From: an uncultured Eubacteriales bacterium
Lineage (GTDB): Bacteria > Bacillota > Clostridia > Christensenellales > Borkfalkiaceae
NCBI GenBank assembly: GCA_900548285.1
Contig: URKE01000005.1
Span: 1 to 60,746, forward strand
Length of the DNA: 60,746 bases
Reading direction: 5' to 3'
Of this stretch, positions 8,173 to 16,641 are shown in pieces. Both the position numbers and the translations under genes were made by a program. The notes under the pieces were generated by a model. That model was not told the origin of the DNA. It worked only from the letters and a program-made list of their open reading frames with translations, and did no database searches. The first letter of the stretch is position 1; each line of letters starts with the position of its first letter.

Positions 8173-8541
8173 ATGATATCGAAAATTGATAAAAATACCG
8201 ACAGAAAGAGAAGACACTGCAGAGTCAGAGCGAAAATCTCCGGAACGGCGGCTTGCCCCAGACTTTGCGTTTACAGAAGTCTTAATCACATTTATGCACA
8301 GATTATCGACGACGTGAATGGTAACACCCTCGTCGCTTGCTCCACCAAAGAGAAAGCCGTTGCGGCTCTTCTCGGCGAAAAGAACAAGTCGGAACAGGCG
8401 AAAGTCGTCGGAATCGAACTCGCTAAGAAAGCAACCGCGAAGGGAATCGAAGAAGTCGTTTTCGACAGAGGCGGATACCTTTACATCGGAAGAGTCAAGA
8501 GCTTAGCGGACGGCGCCAGAGAAGGCGGCTTGAAATTCTAA
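8173..8541 (+). CDS. rplR: 50S ribosomal protein L18
   Basis: This 122-aa protein binds 5S rRNA together with L5. The conserved core CPRLCVYRSLNHIYAQIIDD and the C-terminal FDRGGYLYIGRVKSLADGAR are clear. The ATG lies 13 nt after rplF behind a weaker AAGGAGTAAACTGAT site. Confidence 0.96.
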   Translation: MISKIDKNTDRKRRHCRVRAKISGTAACPRLCVYRSLNHIYAQIIDDVNGNTLVACSTKEKAVAALLGEKNKSEQAKVVGIELAKKATAKGIEEVVFDRGGYLYIGRVKSLADGAREGGLKF

Positions 8542-8557
8542 GAGGAGGAAGCGAAAA

Positions 8558-9079
8558 ATGGCAAGAGAAAATAACAGACCTCAAAGAAAGCAAGATCGCG
8601 ACGACGGTCTTTGCAAAAAACTTATAGCCGTCAACCGTATTACCAAAGTTGTTAAGGGCGGACGTAAAATGCGTTTCGCGGCTCTCGTGGTCGTCGGCGA
8701 CGAAAACGGCAAAGTAGGTTGCGGCAGCGGAAAGGCGAACGAAGTTCCCGAAGCAATCGAAAAGGCAACCGCTCAGGCGAAAAAGGCAATGCGCAAGGTT
8801 TCCCTGGTTAACACCACTATTCCTCACACCGTGATCGGAAAATTCGGCAGAGGCTCGGTTCTCATGATGCCCGCCGAAGAAGGTACCGGAGTTATTGCCG
8901 GCGGTCCCGTTCGTGCGGTAATGGAAGCCGTAGGCATCAAGAACATCAGAACGAAATCTCACGGAACGAGCAACCCCGTCAACATGGTTAAGGCCGTAAT
9001 CGAAGGACTTAACGAACTTAAAACGGTTGAAGAAGTTGCCGCGCTTCGCGGTAAGTCCGCCGAAGAGATTTTAGGTTAA
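8558..9079 (+). CDS. rpsE: 30S ribosomal protein S5
   Basis: This 173-aa S5 is full length and acts in decoding fidelity and at the mRNA entry site. The N-terminal double-stranded RNA-binding fold contains AVNRITKVVKGGRKMRFAAL, followed by GRGSVLMMPAEEGTGVIAGG. AGAGGAGG precedes the ATG. Confidence 0.97.
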   Translation: MARENNRPQRKQDRDDGLCKKLIAVNRITKVVKGGRKMRFAALVVVGDENGKVGCGSGKANEVPEAIEKATAQAKKAMRKVSLVNTTIPHTVIGKFGRGSVLMMPAEEGTGVIAGGPVRAVMEAVGIKNIRTKSHGTSNPVNMVKAVIEGLNELKTVEEVAALRGKSAEEILG

Positions 9080-9093
9080 GGAGGTACTTTGAG

Positions 9094-9276
9094 ATGGAAA
9101 AACAAGTTAAAGTAACTCTTATAAAAAGCACGATCGCCTGCCTTCCCAAGCAGAAAGCAGTCATCGCCGCTTTAGGACTCAGAAAAATTAATCATTCGAA
9201 GATTTTTACCGATAACGCTACGCTTCAGGGTCAGTTGGCTCTCGTTTCGCACATGGTAAAAGTCGAGAACGTATAA
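9094..9276 (+). CDS. rpmD: 50S ribosomal protein L30
   Basis: A 60-aa protein matching bacterial L30: VKVTLIKSTIACLPKQKAV followed by LGLRKINHSKIFTDNATLQG. L30 contacts the 5S/23S rRNA region of the large subunit. AAGGAGG precedes the ATG, and rplO begins 12 nt after the stop. Confidence 0.95.
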   Translation: MEKQVKVTLIKSTIACLPKQKAVIAALGLRKINHSKIFTDNATLQGQLALVSHMVKVENV

Positions 9277-9288
9277 GGAAGGTGCACA

Positions 9289-9735
9289 ATGAGAATTGGT
9301 CAATTATCGCCTGCAGAAGGCGCAAGAACTTCCAAAAAGAGATTAGGTCGCGGTATCGGATCCGGACTCGGCAAGACCAGCGGTAAAGGTCACAAGGGTC
9401 AGTGGGCGAGAAGCGGCGGCGGAGTAAGACCGGGATTCGAAGGCGGACAGATGCCTTTAACCCGTCGTGTTCCCAAACGCGGATTCAACAATCATTTCAA
9501 GGTTGTTTACACCGTAGTAAACATCGATAAACTCGCTTTATTCGAAGCCGGCGCGGTCGTGGATTATGACGCGCTCGTCGCCAACGGTCTCGTAAAAGTC
9601 GTTAAAAACGCAGCGGGACTTAAAGTTCTCGGCAAGGGCAAACTCGACGTTGCTCTGACGGTTAAAGCGTCTAAGTTCTCGGAAGCCGCCAAGAAGGCTA
9701 TCGAGGCTGCGGGCGGAACGGCTGAAGAAGTTTAA
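9289..9735 (+). CDS. rplO: 50S ribosomal protein L15
   Basis: This 148-aa L15 has the glycine- and arginine-rich N-terminal extension (RLGRGIGSGLGKTSGKGHKG) that threads into 23S rRNA and a globular C-terminal domain. The GFEGGQMPLTRRVPKRGF motif is intact. The start ATG follows AAGGAAGGTGCACA. Confidence 0.97.
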   Translation: MRIGQLSPAEGARTSKKRLGRGIGSGLGKTSGKGHKGQWARSGGGVRPGFEGGQMPLTRRVPKRGFNNHFKVVYTVVNIDKLALFEAGAVVDYDALVANGLVKVVKNAAGLKVLGKGKLDVALTVKASKFSEAAKKAIEAAGGTAEEV

Positions 9736-9761
9736 TTCTTCTTTTAAAGCGGAGGTAGAAA

Positions 9762-11102
9762 ATGTTTGAAACGATTAAAAACGCATTCAAAGTCAAGGAA
9801 ATAAGAATTAAAATACTTTGGACTTTGCTTTTCTTACTTCTTTACAGAATCGGGAGTTATATTCCCGTTCCGGGCGTCGGAGATAAGTTATTAAGTACAA
9901 ATCAGGATTTTTCTTATTTAAAGATAATGAATATGATGACAGGTGGTTCGCTTGCAAACGGAACGTTGTTTGCAATGGGTATCGGACCGTACATTAACTC
10001 ATCGATCATTATGCAACTTCTGGCAGTGGCAATTCCGCCTCTCGAAAGATTATCCAAACAGGGCGAAGAAGGAAGAAGAAAGATTTCGTCTTACACGAGA
10101 TATTTAACTATCCTTCTCGCAATCATTCAATCTGTCGGCATCATAATCAGTTACGGTTCGGCAGAGGGAACGGGCGCAGAACTCAGCGCGATTTTAGCAG
10201 GCGGAGCCGCTAACACCAACGGATTCACCGACGCGCTCAGTTATATCGTCATAGTATTGTTCTACACGGCAGGTTCGTGCATCACGATGTGGATAGGCGA
10301 AAGAATTACCGAACACGGTTTGTCCAACGGTATTTCGCTCCTTATCTACGCGGGCATCATCGCGTCGTTCGCAACGTTCGTCATCAACGAGTTCAGCATC
10401 GTATTCCTTTCGGGATCGGGGCTTGCAAAGGACGAACTCTGGAAATTCATCGGTTACATTATAATCATTATCGTGGTTTTCGCTGCAATCGTATGGATAG
10501 AACTCGCGGAAAGAAAAATCAAAGTTCAGTACGCAAAACAGGTTAAGGGAAGAAAAATGTACGGCGGACAGTCCACCGAAATCCCGATCAAAGTCAACGC
10601 AAACGGCGTTATGCCGCTCATCTTCGCGTTCTCGATCCTTTCTTTCCCCGAACTTCTCGGAACGCTCTTCGGCTGGAAGGGATTCCTCAACTTCTGGAGT
10701 ATGTATCTCGGCGCTTCGTCGAAATACCCGTTCTATTCGATTATTCTTTGTTTGCTTATTCTGTTCTTTGCGTTCTTCTATTCGCAGATTCAGTTTCAGC
10801 CGGAAGATATATCGAAAACCATTCAGCAGAACGGCGGATTTATCCCCGGAATAAGACCCGGAAAGCCCACCGCGGATTATCTTAAAAAGACGTCCGGCAG
10901 ACTTACGCTTTTCGGCGCGATATTCCTCGCTCTTCTTGCTCTTATCCCGTCGCTCGTACTCAACGCGATTTTGCCTCAGGCAAGTTCGTCGGGTTCGTTC
11001 AGCGCGACAGGTATGCTCATCGTAGTATCCGTTGCTCTCGAGTTCGACACCGCGCTCGAATCGCAGATTATGGCGAAAAAATATAAAGGATTCCTTAAAT
11101 AA
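9762..11102 (+). CDS. secY: Preprotein translocase subunit SecY
   Basis: This 446-aa polytopic membrane protein is the channel of the Sec translocon. Ten hydrophobic segments can be traced, starting with ILWTLLFLLLYRIGSYIPVP. Family motifs include GIGPYINSSIIMQLLAV, the LNAILPQ region and the cytosolic GGQSTEIPIKVNANGVMPLI loop. The ATG follows AGCGGAGGTAGAAA. It keeps the spc-operon position directly before adk, whose start is 1 nt after its stop. SecE and SecG are not in this window. Confidence 0.97.
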   Translation: MFETIKNAFKVKEIRIKILWTLLFLLLYRIGSYIPVPGVGDKLLSTNQDFSYLKIMNMMTGGSLANGTLFAMGIGPYINSSIIMQLLAVAIPPLERLSKQGEEGRRKISSYTRYLTILLAIIQSVGIIISYGSAEGTGAELSAILAGGAANTNGFTDALSYIVIVLFYTAGSCITMWIGERITEHGLSNGISLLIYAGIIASFATFVINEFSIVFLSGSGLAKDELWKFIGYIIIIIVVFAAIVWIELAERKIKVQYAKQVKGRKMYGGQSTEIPIKVNANGVMPLIFAFSILSFPELLGTLFGWKGFLNFWSMYLGASSKYPFYSIILCLLILFFAFFYSQIQFQPEDISKTIQQNGGFIPGIRPGKPTADYLKKTSGRLTLFGAIFLALLALIPSLVLNAILPQASSSGSFSATGMLIVVSVALEFDTALESQIMAKKYKGFLK

Positions 11103-11103
11103 G

Positions 11104-11724
11104 ATGAAAGTTATCTTATTAGGCGCGCCCGGCGCGGGAAAAGGTACGCAAGCCGTAAGACTTGCCGAGAAATACAATATTCCCCATATTTCCACGGGTG
11201 ATATTTTCAGAAGCAACATCAAAGAAAGAACCCCCATCGGGATCGTGGCTAAGTCCTATATCGATAAAGGACAACTCGTTCCCGACGAGGTGACGGTACA
11301 GATAGTCAAGGAAAGACTCGAGAAAGACGACTGCAAAAACGGTTATCTTCTCGACGGATTTCCGAGGACCGTATCGCAGGCTCAGGCTCTCGACGAAATT
11401 TCGGACGTTGACATAGTCGTCAACATCGACGTGCCTCTTCACAAATTGATGAGAAGAATCACGGGAAGAAGAGTTTGCGGCAAGTGCGGAGAAAGTTATC
11501 ATATCGATTATCTCGGCGATAAGACGACGTGCGGCAAATGCGACGGCGAACTTATTCAGAGAGCGGACGATAACGAAGAAACGGTCGGCAAAAGACTTGA
11601 AGTTTACGAAAAACAGACTGCGCCGCTGATCGAGTACTACAAAGGAAAGGAAAAACTTTTCAACGTGGACGGCGACGGCGATATAAACGCGGTATTCAAT
11701 GCGATCACCGAAAGGTTAGGCTAA
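11104..11724 (+). CDS. adk: Adenylate kinase
   Basis: Catalyses ATP + AMP to 2 ADP. The P-loop GAPGAGKGTQA is at residues 7-17. The LID carries CGKC and a second CGKC pair, the zinc-binding form common in Gram-positives. The start chosen is the ATG at 11,104, 1 nt after the secY stop, giving 206 aa with the standard MKVILLGAPG beginning; an upstream in-frame start at 11,032 lies inside secY and adds unrelated residues. No ribosome binding site is visible other than GATTCC within secY, so coupling to secY translation is likely. Confidence 0.96.
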   Translation: MKVILLGAPGAGKGTQAVRLAEKYNIPHISTGDIFRSNIKERTPIGIVAKSYIDKGQLVPDEVTVQIVKERLEKDDCKNGYLLDGFPRTVSQAQALDEISDVDIVVNIDVPLHKLMRRITGRRVCGKCGESYHIDYLGDKTTCGKCDGELIQRADDNEETVGKRLEVYEKQTAPLIEYYKGKEKLFNVDGDGDINAVFNAITERLG

Positions 11725-11728
11725 ACAG

Positions 11729-12466
11729 ATGATATATATAAAGAGCGATAAAGAAATTGAGTTAATGAGAAAACCATGCCAGATAGTGCGCGACGTGTTG
11801 CGCCTTTGCGAAGATAAAATCAAAGCGGGCATGACGACGAAAGAACTCGATAAAATCGCCTACGATTACATCACGTCGTGCGGAGCAAAGCCGTCGTTCC
11901 TCGGATACGGCGGATTCCCGGCGGCAACGTGCATATCGATAGACGAGCAGGTCGTTCACGGGTTTCCATCGGACAGAATAATCGAAGAAGATCAGATCGT
12001 AAGCGTAGACGTGGGCGCGTATTTCAACGGTTTCCACGGCGATGCGGCGAGAAGTTTGTACGTCGGACATATCAGTCCGGAAAAGAAAAAACTCATCGAC
12101 GTTACGAGAGAATGTTTCTTTGAGGGAATCAAAGGTATATGTATCGGAAGCGCGCTCGGAGATATCGGAGCGCAGGTTCAGGAACACGCCGAAAAGAACG
12201 GTTTTTCGGTCGTGAGAGATATGGTCGGGCACGGCGTGGGGAGAAATCTTCACGAAGATCCGTCCGTACCGAATTACGGCAGAAGAGGCGTCGGCGTAAG
12301 GCTGAAAAGAAATATGACGATTGCGATAGAGCCTATGATCAACATGGGCGGCTATGAAGTCGACATAGACGGCTGGAAATGCGTGACGAGCGACGGAAAA
12401 CCGTCCGCTCATTACGAAAACACGGTGCTTATCGGTGACAACGGAGTAGAAATACTGACGCTATAA
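11729..12466 (+). CDS. map: Methionine aminopeptidase type I
   Basis: Removes the N-terminal Met of nascent proteins. All metal-ligand motifs are visible: VSVDVGAYFNGFHGDAAR (two Asp), GHGVGRNLHEDPSVPNYG (His and substrate-binding His), IAIEPMI (Glu) and the final HYENTVLI (Glu). At 245 aa it is the short type without an N-terminal extension. It starts 4 nt after adk, with AGGTTAGG just upstream as a weak ribosome binding site. Confidence 0.96.
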   Translation: MIYIKSDKEIELMRKPCQIVRDVLRLCEDKIKAGMTTKELDKIAYDYITSCGAKPSFLGYGGFPAATCISIDEQVVHGFPSDRIIEEDQIVSVDVGAYFNGFHGDAARSLYVGHISPEKKKLIDVTRECFFEGIKGICIGSALGDIGAQVQEHAEKNGFSVVRDMVGHGVGRNLHEDPSVPNYGRRGVGVRLKRNMTIAIEPMINMGGYEVDIDGWKCVTSDGKPSAHYENTVLIGDNGVEILTL

Positions 12467-12601
12467 GCAGTAAAACCGAAACAAAGCGTTGCTAAAAATC
12501 TGATGGTAAAAAGTGTAAACTTTTTAACTTTAAAGGAAGACGCTGAAAGCGACGCTTGAAAAAGGGCGGAAAGCCCAAAAATAAAATTGGAGGAGCAAAC
12601 T

Positions 12602-12823
12602 GTGTCAAAGGACGACGTTATAGAGGCGGAAGGCGTTATCGAAGAGGCGTTACCGAACGCCACGTTCAAAGTCAAATTATCAAACGGATACGTGATAACA
12701 GCCTATATCTCCGGAAAACTCCGTATGAATTATATCAAAATCATACCGGGCGATTCGGTTAAGATAGAAATGAGCCCTTATGATCTGACCAAAGGTCGGA
12801 TAGTCTGGCGTAGCAAAAACTGA
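12602..12823 (+). CDS. infA: Translation initiation factor IF-1, GTG start
   Basis: The 73-aa product is an S1/OB-fold IF-1. It contains ALPNATFKVKL, the SGKLRMNYIKIIPGDSV core and the end SPYDLTKGRIVWR. The frame can be opened at a TTG at 12,587, but that codon is part of TTGGAGGAG, the Shine-Dalgarno itself. The GTG at 12,602 is correctly spaced and matches the family N-terminus (VSKDDVIEAEG). The 135 bp between map and infA hold a small AT-rich hairpin (12,508-12,525) and no gene; the KOW-protein gene often present here in Bacilli is absent. Confidence 0.95.
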   Translation: MSKDDVIEAEGVIEEALPNATFKVKLSNGYVITAYISGKLRMNYIKIIPGDSVKIEMSPYDLTKGRIVWRSKN

Positions 12824-12864
12824 CAATTTTGTTAATTTAAACTTAAAATCGGAGGATTTAGAAA

Positions 12865-12981
12865 ATGAAAGTAAGACCATCAGTGAAACCTATGTGCGAT
12901 AAGTGCAGAGTCATTAAGAGAGAAGGAAAGGTTATGGTTATTTGCTCGAAGAACAAGAGCCATAAACAAAGACAGGGTTAA
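12865..12981 (+). CDS. rpmJ: 50S ribosomal protein L36
   Basis: A 38-codon gene encoding MKVRPSVKPMCDKCRVIKRE and continuing to a Gln-Gly end. It is the zinc-binding L36 type, with CDKC, a third Cys and a His as ligands. The ATG follows CGGAGGATTTAGAAA. It is in the canonical place between infA and rpsM. Confidence 0.95.
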   Translation: MKVRPSVKPMCDKCRVIKREGKVMVICSKNKSHKQRQG

Positions 12982-13048
12982 TTACTTTTCAAATCTCGGG
13001 AAACCGAAACAAAAAAAACAAATTTAAAAAATTCGGAGGATATACAAA

Positions 13049-13426
13049 ATGGCTCGTATTGCCGGCGTAGATTTACCAAGAGAAAAACGCGTAGAAATCG
13101 GTATCACGTATATATACGGAATCGGAAGACCTACGGCAACAAAGATTCTGAAAGCAACCGGCGTCAATCCGGACACGAGGGTTAAAGACCTTACGGAAGA
13201 CGACGTTGCAAAACTCAGAGAATATATCGAACACCACCTTAAGGTTGAAGGTGAACTTAAGAGCGAAGTATCGCTTTCCATTAAAAGACTTATGGAAATC
13301 GGTTGCTATCGCGGCGTAAGACACAGAAAAGGTCTGCCCGTAAGAGGTCAGAGTTCGAAGAGAAACGCGAGAACGAGAAAAGGTCCGCGTCGCACGGTCG
13401 CTAAGAAGAAGACCGCAAGCAAGTAA
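13049..13426 (+). CDS. rpsM: 30S ribosomal protein S13
   Basis: This 125-aa S13 sits at the top of the 30S head and forms bridges B1a/B1b. It shows MARIAGVDLPREKRVEIGIT, the helix-two-turns-helix region and the basic tail RGVRHRKGLPVRGQSSKRNA. TTCGGAGGATATACAAA precedes the ATG. Confidence 0.97.
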   Translation: MARIAGVDLPREKRVEIGITYIYGIGRPTATKILKATGVNPDTRVKDLTEDDVAKLREYIEHHLKVEGELKSEVSLSIKRLMEIGCYRGVRHRKGLPVRGQSSKRNARTRKGPRRTVAKKKTASK

Positions 13427-13445
13427 TAAAAGGAGGTAAACAGAA

Positions 13446-13835
13446 ATGGCTGTAAAAAAGGTCGTAAAGAAACGTAAAGAATCTAAAAACGTAGACAAAG
13501 GTCAGGTTCACATCAAATCCTCCTTTAACAACACCATCGTTACCGTCACCGATATGAACGGAAACGACTTGGCTCACTGCAGTTCGGGCGCGCTCGGCTT
13601 CAAAGGCTCGAGGAAAAGCACCCCGTTCGCTGCTCAGCAGGCTGCCGAAACCGCAGCAAAAGCAGCGATGGAACACGGACTTCGCTCTGTCGAAGTATAC
13701 GTAAAAGGACCCGGACAGGGCAGAGAATCGGCTATCAGAGCGCTCGGAAACGTAGGCTTGGAAGTTACGCTTATTCAGGATGTATCTCCCATTCCTCACA
13801 ACGGATGCCGTCCGCCGAAACGTCGTAGAGTTTAA
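13446..13835 (+). CDS. rpsK: 30S ribosomal protein S11
   Basis: This 129-aa S11 lines the platform near the E site. Conserved parts are HIKSSFNNTIVTVTDMNGN, GPGQGRESAIRAL and the invariant end PHNGCRPPKRRRV. AAGGAGGTAAACAGAA precedes the ATG, 19 nt after rpsM. Confidence 0.97.
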   Translation: MAVKKVVKKRKESKNVDKGQVHIKSSFNNTIVTVTDMNGNDLAHCSSGALGFKGSRKSTPFAAQQAAETAAKAAMEHGLRSVEVYVKGPGQGRESAIRALGNVGLEVTLIQDVSPIPHNGCRPPKRRRV

Positions 13836-13853
13836 TAGGGAGGTAAATAAGCG

Positions 13854-14480
13854 ATGGCTAAATATACAGACGCAAAGTGCCGCTTGTGCAGACGCGAAGG
13901 CGGTAAGTTATTCTTAAAAGGCGACAAGTGCTACAAGACTTCTTGTCCTTTCGAAAAAAGACCGGTAGCGCCCGGACAGCACGGAGCAGACAGAAAGAAG
14001 GTTTCCGAGTACGGACTTCAACTTCGTGAAAAACAGAAGGCTAAGAGAATTTACGGCATACTCGAATCTCAGTTCAGAGATTACTATGAGAAAGCCGATA
14101 GAATGAAGGGTATCACGGGTGAAAACATGCTTTCTCTTCTCGAGAGAAGACTTGACAACGTGGTTTACAGAATGGGTATAGCGGTTTCGAGAAGTCAGGC
14201 GCGTCAACTTGTAACGCACGCTCACTTCAACGTTAACGGCAGACCCGTTGACATAGCGTCCTTCCAGGTTAAGGTCGGCGACGTTATTTCCGTAAAAGAA
14301 GGAAAGAAGTCCTCGCCCTATTTCGAAGCGTTAAAAGGCGCGGCAAAGAGCGCGAAGATGCCCAAGTGGCTCGATTTCGACGCTGAGAAGTTAGAAGGAA
14401 AAATTCTTGCACTTCCGACGAGAGAGGATATTGATTCGCAGATTACCGAACAGATGATTGTCGAGTTGTATTCTAAGTAA
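13854..14480 (+). CDS. rpsD: 30S ribosomal protein S4, cysteine-containing type
   Basis: This 208-aa S4 nucleates 16S rRNA assembly. The N-terminus has four cysteines (CRLC, then KCYKTSC), the zinc-binding variant. The S4 RNA-binding domain is seen at LERRLDNVVYRMGIAVSRSQ and the following residues. In many Clostridia, as here, it sits between rpsK and rpoA. A GGGAGG site precedes the ATG. Confidence 0.97.
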   Translation: MAKYTDAKCRLCRREGGKLFLKGDKCYKTSCPFEKRPVAPGQHGADRKKVSEYGLQLREKQKAKRIYGILESQFRDYYEKADRMKGITGENMLSLLERRLDNVVYRMGIAVSRSQARQLVTHAHFNVNGRPVDIASFQVKVGDVISVKEGKKSSPYFEALKGAAKSAKMPKWLDFDAEKLEGKILALPTREDIDSQITEQMIVELYSK

Positions 14481-14518
14481 TATATACCATAACAAATAAT
14501 CAGGAGGTATATTTTTCT

Positions 14519-15466
14519 ATGATGGAAATAGAAACGCCCAAGATAGTGACCGTTGAAAGCGACGACAGAACGTATGCGAAGATAATTGCCGAACCCCTTG
14601 AAAAGGGATTCGGACTTACCCTCGGTAACGCTTTGAGAAGAACGCTTTTATCGTCTCTTCCGGGAGCGGCGGCGCAGGGAATAAAATTTGCTAACGGAAT
14701 CGTTAAGCACGAATTTTCCACGGTGCCGGGAGTAAAAGAGGACGTAACCGAAATTATATTGAACATTAAGGGAATAGCGTTCAAAACCACCACGACGACT
14801 CCCGAATTCAAAAAGGTATTAAGGCTTTATAAAACGGGTCCCGCGATCGTTCTTGCGGGAGATATCGCGTCCGATATGGAAGTTGAAGTACTCAACAAGG
14901 ACGCGTATATTTGCACGCTCGATAAAGGCGCTGTACTCGATATGGAAATTACCATAGGGAGAGACAGAGGTTATAAAGGCGCAGAACACAACAAGACGGA
15001 AGAAATAGATTATATTCCTATCGATTCTATCTATACGCCTGTTAAAAAGGTAAGTTATAACGTTGAAAGCACGAGAGTCGGTCAAAGTACAGATTACGAT
15101 AAACTCACGCTCGAAGTCTGGACTAACGGCGCTTTCTCCGGAAAAGAGATAATAAGCCTTGCCGCAAAAATTCTCGGCGAGCATATTCAACTCTTTGCGC
15201 TCAGCACCGTTATGAGCGGACCGGTAATGGTCCAGTCTACAAAGGAAAACTTGGACCAGATAATCAATATGAGCATCGAAGAGATGGATTTGTCCGTGCG
15301 TTCTTATAACTGCTTGAAAAGAGCAAACATTCACACTGTGGGCGACTTGACCAAGAAGACGGAAGACGATATGCTTAAAGTCAGAAATCTCGGCAAGAAA
15401 TCGCTCGACGAGGTAATCTATAAATTGGGTACCTACGGTTTATCATTAAAGGAAAAGGAGGACTAA
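14519..15466 (+). CDS. rpoA: DNA-directed RNA polymerase subunit alpha
   Basis: This 315-aa protein is full length. The N-terminal dimerisation domain (GFGLTLGNALRRTLLSSLPG near residues 31-50) is followed by a linker and the C-terminal helix-hairpin-helix domain (LSVRSYNCLKRANIHTVGDL and GKKSLDEVIYKL) that contacts UP elements and regulators. Two adjacent ATG codons follow AGGAGGTATATTTTTCT; the first is used here. It ends 4 nt before rplQ. Confidence 0.97.
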   Translation: MMEIETPKIVTVESDDRTYAKIIAEPLEKGFGLTLGNALRRTLLSSLPGAAAQGIKFANGIVKHEFSTVPGVKEDVTEIILNIKGIAFKTTTTTPEFKKVLRLYKTGPAIVLAGDIASDMEVEVLNKDAYICTLDKGAVLDMEITIGRDRGYKGAEHNKTEEIDYIPIDSIYTPVKKVSYNVESTRVGQSTDYDKLTLEVWTNGAFSGKEIISLAAKILGEHIQLFALSTVMSGPVMVQSTKENLDQIINMSIEEMDLSVRSYNCLKRANIHTVGDLTKKTEDDMLKVRNLGKKSLDEVIYKLGTYGLSLKEKED

Positions 15467-15470
15467 AGAA

Positions 15471-16007
15471 ATGCCAAGAAAATTAGGTATGACAACCACG
15501 CAGAGAAAAGCGGTATTAAGAAATCAGGCGTCGAACCTTTTGTGGTATGGCAGAATCGAAACTACTCTCGGCAGGGCTAAAGAACTCAGATCGTACGTAG
15601 AAAAGATTATCACGCTTGCCATCAACAGTTATGACGACGTTATCGAAACGACCGTAACCACTAAAGATAAAAAAGGCAAAGACGTAACCACCAAAGTTCT
15701 TAAGGACGGAGGAAAGAAACTCGCCGCAAGAAGAAAGATTATGAGCCTTACTTATGATCTTCAGGAACAGAGAGGAAAGAGCGTTGAAAAGAACGCCGAC
15801 GGCGACGTCAAAGTAACGAGAGAATCCATAAAGGATTTCAAGGCGAGAACCGCGGGCGTAAAGCATCCGCTCGTCGAGAAGATCTTCAACCAGATCGCTC
15901 CCGAATACGCCGAATCCGGAAGAAAGGGCGGTTATACGAGAATTTACCAACTCGGTATGAGAAGAGGCGACGCCGCTGACGTTGCTATCATCGAACTCGT
16001 AAAATAA
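15471..16007 (+). CDS. rplQ: 50S ribosomal protein L17 with internal insertions
   Basis: The ends are clearly L17 (MPRKLGMTTTQRKAVLRNQA and GGYTRIYQLGMRRGDAADVA), but the protein is 178 aa against the usual 112-130. The excess lies in the middle: a charged Thr/Lys/Asp-rich segment after SYDDV (residues 54-82) and a second stretch around residues 97-125. L17 lies beside the exit tunnel. AAAGGAGGACTAAAGAA precedes the ATG. It is the last gene of the superoperon, closed by the terminator at 16,027. Confidence 0.95.
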   Translation: MPRKLGMTTTQRKAVLRNQASNLLWYGRIETTLGRAKELRSYVEKIITLAINSYDDVIETTVTTKDKKGKDVTTKVLKDGGKKLAARRKIMSLTYDLQEQRGKSVEKNADGDVKVTRESIKDFKARTAGVKHPLVEKIFNQIAPEYAESGRKGGYTRIYQLGMRRGDAADVAIIELVK

Positions 16008-16026
16008 TCCGACGTTAAAAAATCTC

Positions 16027-16052
16027 AAAGGGCTTCAGAAGAAGCCCTTTTT
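16027..16052 (+). terminator. Intrinsic terminator of the ribosomal superoperon
   Basis: A perfect 10-bp stem (AAAGGGCTTC/GAAGCCCTTT) with an AGAA loop ends in a run of T, 19 nt after the rplQ stop codon. Confidence 0.92.
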
Positions 16053-16059
16053 GTCGTGG

Positions 16060-16206
16060 GCGAAATTTTGTTGTCTATAATATTGTTCGCGGAATTTTCG
16101 TTGCGGCGAGATTTTTCTTGCGGCGAAGTTTTCGTTACGAGCGGAATTTTCGCTACGAGTTAACTTTTCGTCGTCGGAGTTTTTTTCGCGGGCGAAAAAT
16201 TTGTCG
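16060..16206. repeat. Degenerate tandem repeat, 17-18 bp unit
   Basis: Successive units begin near 16,060, 16,089, 16,106, 16,123, 16,141, 16,159, 16,176 and 16,193. They share a GCGRAWTTTTCGTTRCG-like pattern, with T-rich cores and GCG edges. The spacing is regular, but single units diverge by several bases. Confidence 0.6.
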
Positions 16207-16516
16207 CAAAAAAAAATTTTTAAGACAGCCGTAAACTTTTCCCGAAGCAACCGGCATTGCCGTAAAAATCGGGTTTATCGGTCATTCAAATATAAAAAAG
16301 TGCCGATAATCGACTTATAGGCGGACTTATTGTTTTTTCGGCGTTGCGGAACGCCGTATTCCGACCGTAAACAAATCGGAAGATTTGCATTTAAAAATCC
16401 GAAAAGAAGCAAATTTTAGTAATATTTATCGCAAAAAGCGAGCAAAAATCGACTGCGGGCTGCGCGAAAAAACTAAAAAAAACCACCGAAAAAATCAAAA
16501 AAAATCGCAAAAACAA

Positions 16517-16545
16517 TTGAAATAATTCGCGTAATATGTTATTAT
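16517..16545 (+). promoter_or_regulatory. Probable promoter of the 1,321-aa protein gene
   Basis: TTGAAA (16,517-16,522), a 17-bp spacer and TATTAT (16,540-16,545). A TATAAT a few bases further down (16,549-16,554) could serve as an alternative -10. Either start leaves an 80-95 nt leader before the ATG at 16,642. Confidence 0.6.
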
Positions 16546-16641
16546 AAATATAATAGAAGTAAAAGTGTTTGTCCGATTGCAAACATGCGGCAGGCGGAGA
16601 GCAACGCCGCGCGGACGCAATCGAAAAAAGGGAGAACGTCT

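Larger units (their letters stand above)
16053..16641. other. Non-coding stretch with degenerate short repeats and an A-rich tract
   Basis: No gene is credible in these 590 bases. From about 16,060 to 16,206 there are seven or eight imperfect tandem copies of a 17-18 bp unit resembling GCGGAATTTTCGTTGCG. From 16,380 to 16,530 the sequence is A-rich with no structure I can name. The motif TAATCGACTTATAG is at 16,307-16,320. Short reading frames on the minus strand across the repeats have no ribosome binding site and only reflect the repeats. Confidence 0.7.

Noticed and set aside
16035..16250. Minus-strand frame of 71 aa after rplQ
   Set aside because: Only reflects the degenerate DNA repeats; covers the rplQ terminator and lacks a start site.
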